This document shows, piece after piece, positions 59,288 through 64,000 of a stretch of DNA of 64,000 nucleotides; positions within the stretch are counted from its first letter, which is position 1; every line of letters starts with the position of its first letter. The notes below the pieces were generated by a model that saw only the letters and a list, made by a program, of their open reading frames with translations, searched no databases and was not told the DNA's origin. Source of the stretch: Hymenoscyphus infarciens (taxonomy: Eukaryota; Ascomycota; Leotiomycetes; Helotiales; Helotiaceae). The translations under genes were made by a program, and so were the position numbers. The stretch covers positions 124,001 through 188,000 of the forward strand of contig LLCB01000056.1 of NCBI GenBank assembly GCA_001414345.1. Direction: 5' to 3'.

Positions 59288-59551
59288 AGTGCTAAGCCTA
59301 ATTCGTAAATTGCTTACTACTACTAATAAAAGTTAGTAATCTTAGACTCTTAAATCTTTAAAAAATTATAATATTATAGGTTCTATGTCTATTAAGTTCT
59401 AGTTAGCTTTATAGATATAAATAATACTATTCTATACTTAAATTAAAAGTAAAAGAATTAATTTAGAATATTATGTTTTTAGACTATTTTAAGCATATAG
59501 ATTACTAACTTTTATTAGTAGTAGTAAATAATTTACGAATTAGGCTTAGCG
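59288..59551. repeat. Nested MITE-like inverted repeat (about 264 bp)
   Basis: GCTAAGCCTAATTCGTAAAT followed by TTTACTACTACTAATAAAAG (59291-59340) is inverted almost exactly at 59502-59551. It lies between the two decayed ORFs. No convincing target-site duplication. The motif TTAGGCTTAGCG recurs near 62105. Confidence 0.75.
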
Positions 59552-59879
59552 TTAATTACTTATCTTTAGAACCTTCTTAGTCTTTAGAGGAGGTTTCTAA
59601 GCTAGTTTCTAAATAGTTGCTTAGATTAGAATATTCTTTAATCTAGTCTTACTTACACCTACTCTTATAAATGCTTATAGAATAGTAAATAAAGTCCTAG
59701 CCTTTATAGGAGATAATATATTATATAACTAGTAATTATTTAATATATACTAGAATAGTATATTAAGGCTTTACAAATAATACTAAAAGTAAGAAGTAAG
59801 ATATAGAAGGTTATATAGTTTAAGTAGGACAGTTCTCTAATTTTCTTACTTTTATTCTATTACTTTTACTTATACTTTT

Positions 59880-61935
59880 AGAAGCTCTACGTCTACTACT
59901 CTATAATACTAAAAATATACTAGAATACCTTAATATTAGTCTTCTAAATACTTAGAAGTCTAGGCTTCTTATTCTAAGAGTTTAAAGCTTAAAGTATACT
60001 CTTATTACTTTCTAGTAAACCTAGTAAGTACTCTAGAAAATCACGTATCTATGCTTCTTTAGAGGCTTTCTAATAATAAGATTAAGAACTATCTATAAAA
60101 AGTAAAAGACTACTCTATAAAAGCTATAGTATAAAGCTCTAATAGCTAGAAGAAGAAATAATAGTTAATTATAGAGTTTAGAAGGAAGTAAGAGGCTACT
60201 ATAGAACGTTCTACTACTAACTACTCTACTCTTATTATTAAGTAAAAGAAAGATGAATTAGCTATAGCTAGAAAGCGAGCTATTTAGGAGGAAAAGGCTA
60301 AAGCTAGATAATTCTTCTTTATAAAAGCTTTTAGTAAGACTAAAACAATTAAAGCGAAAGTATATAAGAAGGGATTTATTCTTAATAAGAAAAAGGCTAA
60401 AAGTAAGTAGTACTCTTAAATTTAGTATATACTACTAATTAGTATAGGCTCTCTAGCTCCTTCTCCTCTAACCTATAAAGTGTTAAAGTCTATCTTTATT
60501 ACTAAAATCTATATTTAAGTAGCTCTATATATCTATATATATATAACAAGTACTAAGGACTTCTCTACTACTAAGAGTATTCTTACAATTATATATACTT
60601 CTATAGTATAATATAGTAAGATAGTTAGAGTATAAATTAATAACAACTTTCTGTTTTAGATACCTTACTTACCTACTAGTAACTCTAAAGATCTATTCAA
60701 CTTTAAATCAGTACTCTAGAATATATAGGCTAAAAGGTTTATTATTAAGCTTTTAGAGGATATCTACTATATAATCTCTACTCCTAGTAGGTAGGATCCT
60801 GTTAATATACTACTTCTTACTAATATAGTAGAAGACGTCTTTCTAGCTATAAACGTTACTATTAGAAAGAGAAAAGCTAAGTAATTAAGTACTATAGATT
60901 ATAAGAAGGTAGATAACGTACGAGCTCTTATATAATACTTTAATTTACTAAAAGGTTCTACTAATAAAAAGTACTATAAAGTATATATAGTATTTAATAG
61001 CTATACTAATAATAAGCTCTAATCTTCTAAAAAGAGGTAATCTATTATACTCTTGTAAGATACCTAAGAGCTACTAATTCTGCTTCTTTAACTCTTAGCG
61101 CTTATTAAGGTACCTAATAACGAGCCTATTATACTTAAAGATAACGCTTAGGATAAAGAGGGAGATACTAAGTCTATACTATTACTAAGGGATAGTACTA
61201 GTACTAGAGTAAGCGTAATATTAGTAGACGATTTAGAATTAGACAATCTTCTAGAGATATCTATAATTATTATCGCTTACTTAAGAGACTACTTTATAAT
61301 TATTACTACTTATTTAGAAGAGGAAGATAATAGAGATAATAATTCTAAAAAGGGTTCTAAAAGTAATATAGAAAGTAAGAATATAGATATAGATATAGAT
61401 ATAGAGAAGAATACTAATAGTAAAGGAGTATTAACCCTAGGCTTATACTCGCTATTATCTCTTATAAAGGATAAGAAGAAGAAGAGCTTAATAGTACCTA
61501 CTAAGTTAAATATACTAGAGAGAGTAGATAAGATAGTATAATAATAGATAGATATAGATAAGTAAATTATAAAGGATCTTAATACTTAATTATATATAGA
61601 TATTAATACTACTATTACTAAAAGTAGGCTTAAATTAATTAATAAGAAAGAGTAATTAAAACTTAATTAAGAGCTTAATAAGAGAGTCTCTAATTCGCTC
61701 TTACCTACTCCTCTTATACCTATAAATACGCTAGTAAGTAAAATAATATCTACTACTATAATCGCTTCTATAAATAGCCTTAATTTAAAGAGAAAGAAAG
61801 GAGATACTCTCTTTTAAATAACCCTTACTAATTAACCCTCTTATACTACTAAAAAGGTTAGGATTATATATAATAAGTATAATAAGAAGAGAGATAAGAA
61901 GTAAGAGTATATAATAGTAAATACTTTAAGTGTAA
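59880..61935 (+). pseudogene. Second decayed ORF of the 7.4-kb element
   Basis: Plus-strand frames over this span keep a coding-like character: a Lys/Glu/Arg-rich stretch near 60230-60400, and from about 61140 a chain with an IDIDIDIEKN repeat, LYSLLSLIKDKKKKSL and a Lys-rich end. Stops at former Gln/Trp codons interrupt it. I recognise no domain. It may be an accessory protein of the element or a second transposon remnant. Exact ends are uncertain. Confidence 0.35.
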
Positions 61936-62419
61936 ATACTAGGAGAATTATCTATAATATCTTAATTTTATTACTACTTTTTAGTTACTTTTTACTATCT
62001 TTACTCTCCTTTTACTCTTTTTACTAAAGTGCTTAAATAATTATAATTTAAGATTATTTAAGTACTTTAAGTACTACTTTACTAATTATATATTAATTAC
62101 TTAATTAGGCTTAGCGTCTCTTGCTCTTAGGTTAAATTATATCTGTACTTATAGTATTAAAAGTTTTAATTATTTCTTTTCCTCTCTTATTTATTAGATA
62201 CTTATATAATGTTATTGTTTATATTAAGTATATATATTACTTTTAATAATTTATAATATTTTAGATAATAGATTTAAAGTTATATTATACTTATATTTAG
62301 TATAGTACTAGGTAGTATATATTAATAGAGAGTAAGTAGTAAGTAATTATAATACGTATATATTTAATAGATATATATATACTATATTACCTTCTACTTT
62401 CTACCCTTGCTTATACTTG

Positions 62420-62655
62420 AATTTTACGATTTAAGCCTTATGATTTAAGTATTACGAATTATAAATACTCTTACTTTAAGCTTTGAGATTACTGATTTAA
62501 GTATTTCGATTTACGTCTAAATAGCCTCTAAAAAATCTACGTTTATCGATTTACGATTTGCGATTTGCGATTTAGCTCTAAAGGGCTATATACTTAGAAA
62601 TCTAAGCTTTATGATTTGCGATTTGCGATTTACGATTTACGATTTACGATTTAGT
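62420..62655. repeat. Subterminal TAAATCG heptamer array, right
   Basis: Inverted copy of the left array (CGATTTA units), with the same spacers TATATACTTAGAAATCTAAG and CTAAAAAATCTACGTTTATC. Some units carry transitions (TGATTTA, CGATTTG). Confidence 0.85.
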
Positions 62656-62697
62656 CGATTCCGACTTTTAGTACGTACGGGATGCCGTACCAGCTGG

Positions 62698-64000
62698 TAC
62701 GTCACGAGATGAAAACAGTAAATCACTTCATCTAAAAAACGTAATGATTCTACGAATTTGAGAAATAAACCACTTTTTAACATTCATAAGATACAAGCAT
62801 GCAACTCCATAAGATGAAATTACATTGATAAGATAAACCGCGATATTACTCTAAGATACCCTAAGTAGATCCCTGTCTAACAGAAGTGATTAGTGCTAAG
62901 TCGCTTCCTCTAATAAATAAATAAACGCAATCATTCCCGGAATTTGAAAAAAAAATTAATATTTGAAACTTCTATTTTGAAAAAACCACTCTTCGCGAGT
63001 ATAAGATAAGAGCATATAACTTTATAAGATGAAAGTACATTAACAAGACGAACTCAACAGTCTATGAACTAGCTTCCTATCCAACAAAAAGAATCCGCAC
63101 TTACCTCCCCATTCCAAAGCGACTCCATCCAAAAAAAAACGTAATTATTCTAAGAATTTAAGATAACAAAATAAATTGAGAGGGTGAGAGTACAAAGGAC
63201 AAAAATCCCATTAATAAGACAGAGAGCAAAATCGCGGTTATTACTCGTAGGCCTTCTTATACTTTTGCGTTAAAAGTGATCTCCTAGATTGCCATTTAGT
63301 TGCCTTGATTCAAATACATAACTTTCCACTTCTCTTTCATTCGAAAACAAGAAAGGTAAGCTTGTCCTTCGAGACATTATAAACTTTTGGCCCTCTGAGC
63401 CTATGAGCATCTCATTTGATTATCATCTATCTAGACCTCACTCCTCTGTCTCAAGTTCTGAAAGTTTCCGTCGTCTTCCCCTCCACGCTGAACGAGATGT
63501 GTAATAGTTTTCCAGTTTTCCCAAGCCATGTCTGCACTCTAATTCATCAGCTCGGAATCGTCAGATTATGCGGCAAGAGTACTGAAATCAGAAGCGCGAC
63601 GAGTACTCGACTTCACCAACACACTCCCGAGAGCGGACTTTGAAAAAAAAAATCATGTATAGACTCGACGCGTTATCTACCCCCACCATTTCAGCAACCC
63701 ATAAATACAATGCTGGAAAGCCACCCCCTCCACTCAAAATGGTAAAGAAACGTAAACAACGCCCTCGTTACCTAAATTTCAGCCAAGCAAAATGCTCGCT
63801 CGCTTTGTATGCAATCAATCAATCAATCAATCGCCCATCCAAATTCATACAATCTCTCTCTCTCTCTCTCTTCCCTAGCCCCAAGTACCCTCAAGACTTG
63901 CCCTCCCCCAACTTGCCCTCCCCCAACTTGCCCTTCTCCTTCAATTTCCCCTCCCCACTTCCCCCACTTCCCCCAGATCTAAAACTCGGTTCGCGAGTCA
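62698..64000. other. Intergenic region with microsatellites
   Basis: No supportable gene. It has an AATC microsatellite at 63810-63830, a TC run at 63855-63870, and a tandem ACTTGCCCTCCCCCA unit at 63897-63930. The right end may be the promoter of a gene outside the window. Confidence 0.5.

Larger units (their letters stand above)
55250..62697. mobile_element. RIP-degraded 7.4-kb DNA transposon with long terminal inverted repeats
   Basis: The left end (55250-55460) and right end (62420-62697) are inverted copies. Each starts CCAGCT, reaches CGTAC-TAC, then AAAAGTC, and then continues into a long array of TAAATCG heptamers broken by the same spacers (for example CTTAGATTTCTAAGTATATA and AACGTAGATTTTTTAGAGGC). 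Between them the sequence is extremely AT/TA-rich with few CA/TG dinucleotides, as after RIP. Two decayed plus-strand ORFs, two nested inverted-repeat elements and a tandem duplication are listed separately. Flanks TATGTATCG (55241-55249) and TACGTCACG (62698-62706) match at 6 of 9 positions and may be a decayed target-site duplication. Terminal inverted repeats place it among cut-and-paste DNA elements; the family is not recognised. Confidence 0.75.

Overview
This 64 kb window is nuclear DNA of a filamentous ascomycete. Genes carry 0-9 short (about 45-120 bp) GT-AG introns with CTNAC/CTGAC-type branch sites. Protein families typical of Pezizomycotina occur (HET, 2EXR and DUF6604 proteins, AA12 sugar dehydrogenase, LAC12-type permease), and an AT-rich block shows C-to-T/G-to-A decay like RIP. 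A leotiomycete (Helotiales-like) origin is my best guess from the family mix, but it is an inference.

Layout. The first 28 kb is gene-poor. It starts with a 5'-truncated cytochrome/AA12 pyranose dehydrogenase (1-1802), followed by a repeat-bearing gap, a ten-exon LAC12-like sugar permease (4970-7085, minus), a 2OG-Fe(II) oxygenase with a probable GC-AG intron (10417-11494, minus), a frameshifted DUF6604 pseudogene (12882-15542), and a BTB-bromodomain protein (16673-18211). After a long empty stretch come a small three-exon gene (21113-21516), a 200-aa orphan (22537-23139), a decayed Ras-like GTPase with a solo LTR inserted upstream (23491-24388), a glycine-zipper protein (24859-25443, minus) and a decayed HET-type gene (26140-27870, minus). 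A 2EXR gene fragment at 28918 is split by a hAT-type MITE with an 8-bp target-site duplication.

From 29.7 to 54.5 kb lies a denser, mostly housekeeping segment: xylulokinase, CTDK-I cyclin (Ctk2-like), a mitochondrial-type CDF metal transporter, a type II membrane O-fucosyltransferase-like protein, a class 1 dihydroorotate dehydrogenase-like enzyme, a class II (SIRT4-type) sirtuin, a small mitochondrial membrane protein, COG2, mitochondrial ribosomal protein uL1m, separase, and an intact 2EXR protein. These genes act in separate pathways (pentose catabolism, transcription elongation, metal transport, Golgi trafficking, mitochondrial translation, chromosome segregation), so this is not a metabolic cluster.

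From 55.25 to 62.7 kb is a RIP-degraded, about 7.4 kb transposon. It has long terminal inverted repeats built of iterated TAAATCG-like heptamers, an inactivated integrase-like ORF, a second decayed ORF, and nested younger elements, including another hAT MITE whose empty site is preserved in an adjacent tandem duplicate. I consider this element the best candidate for something undescribed. The last 1.3 kb has no gene I can support.
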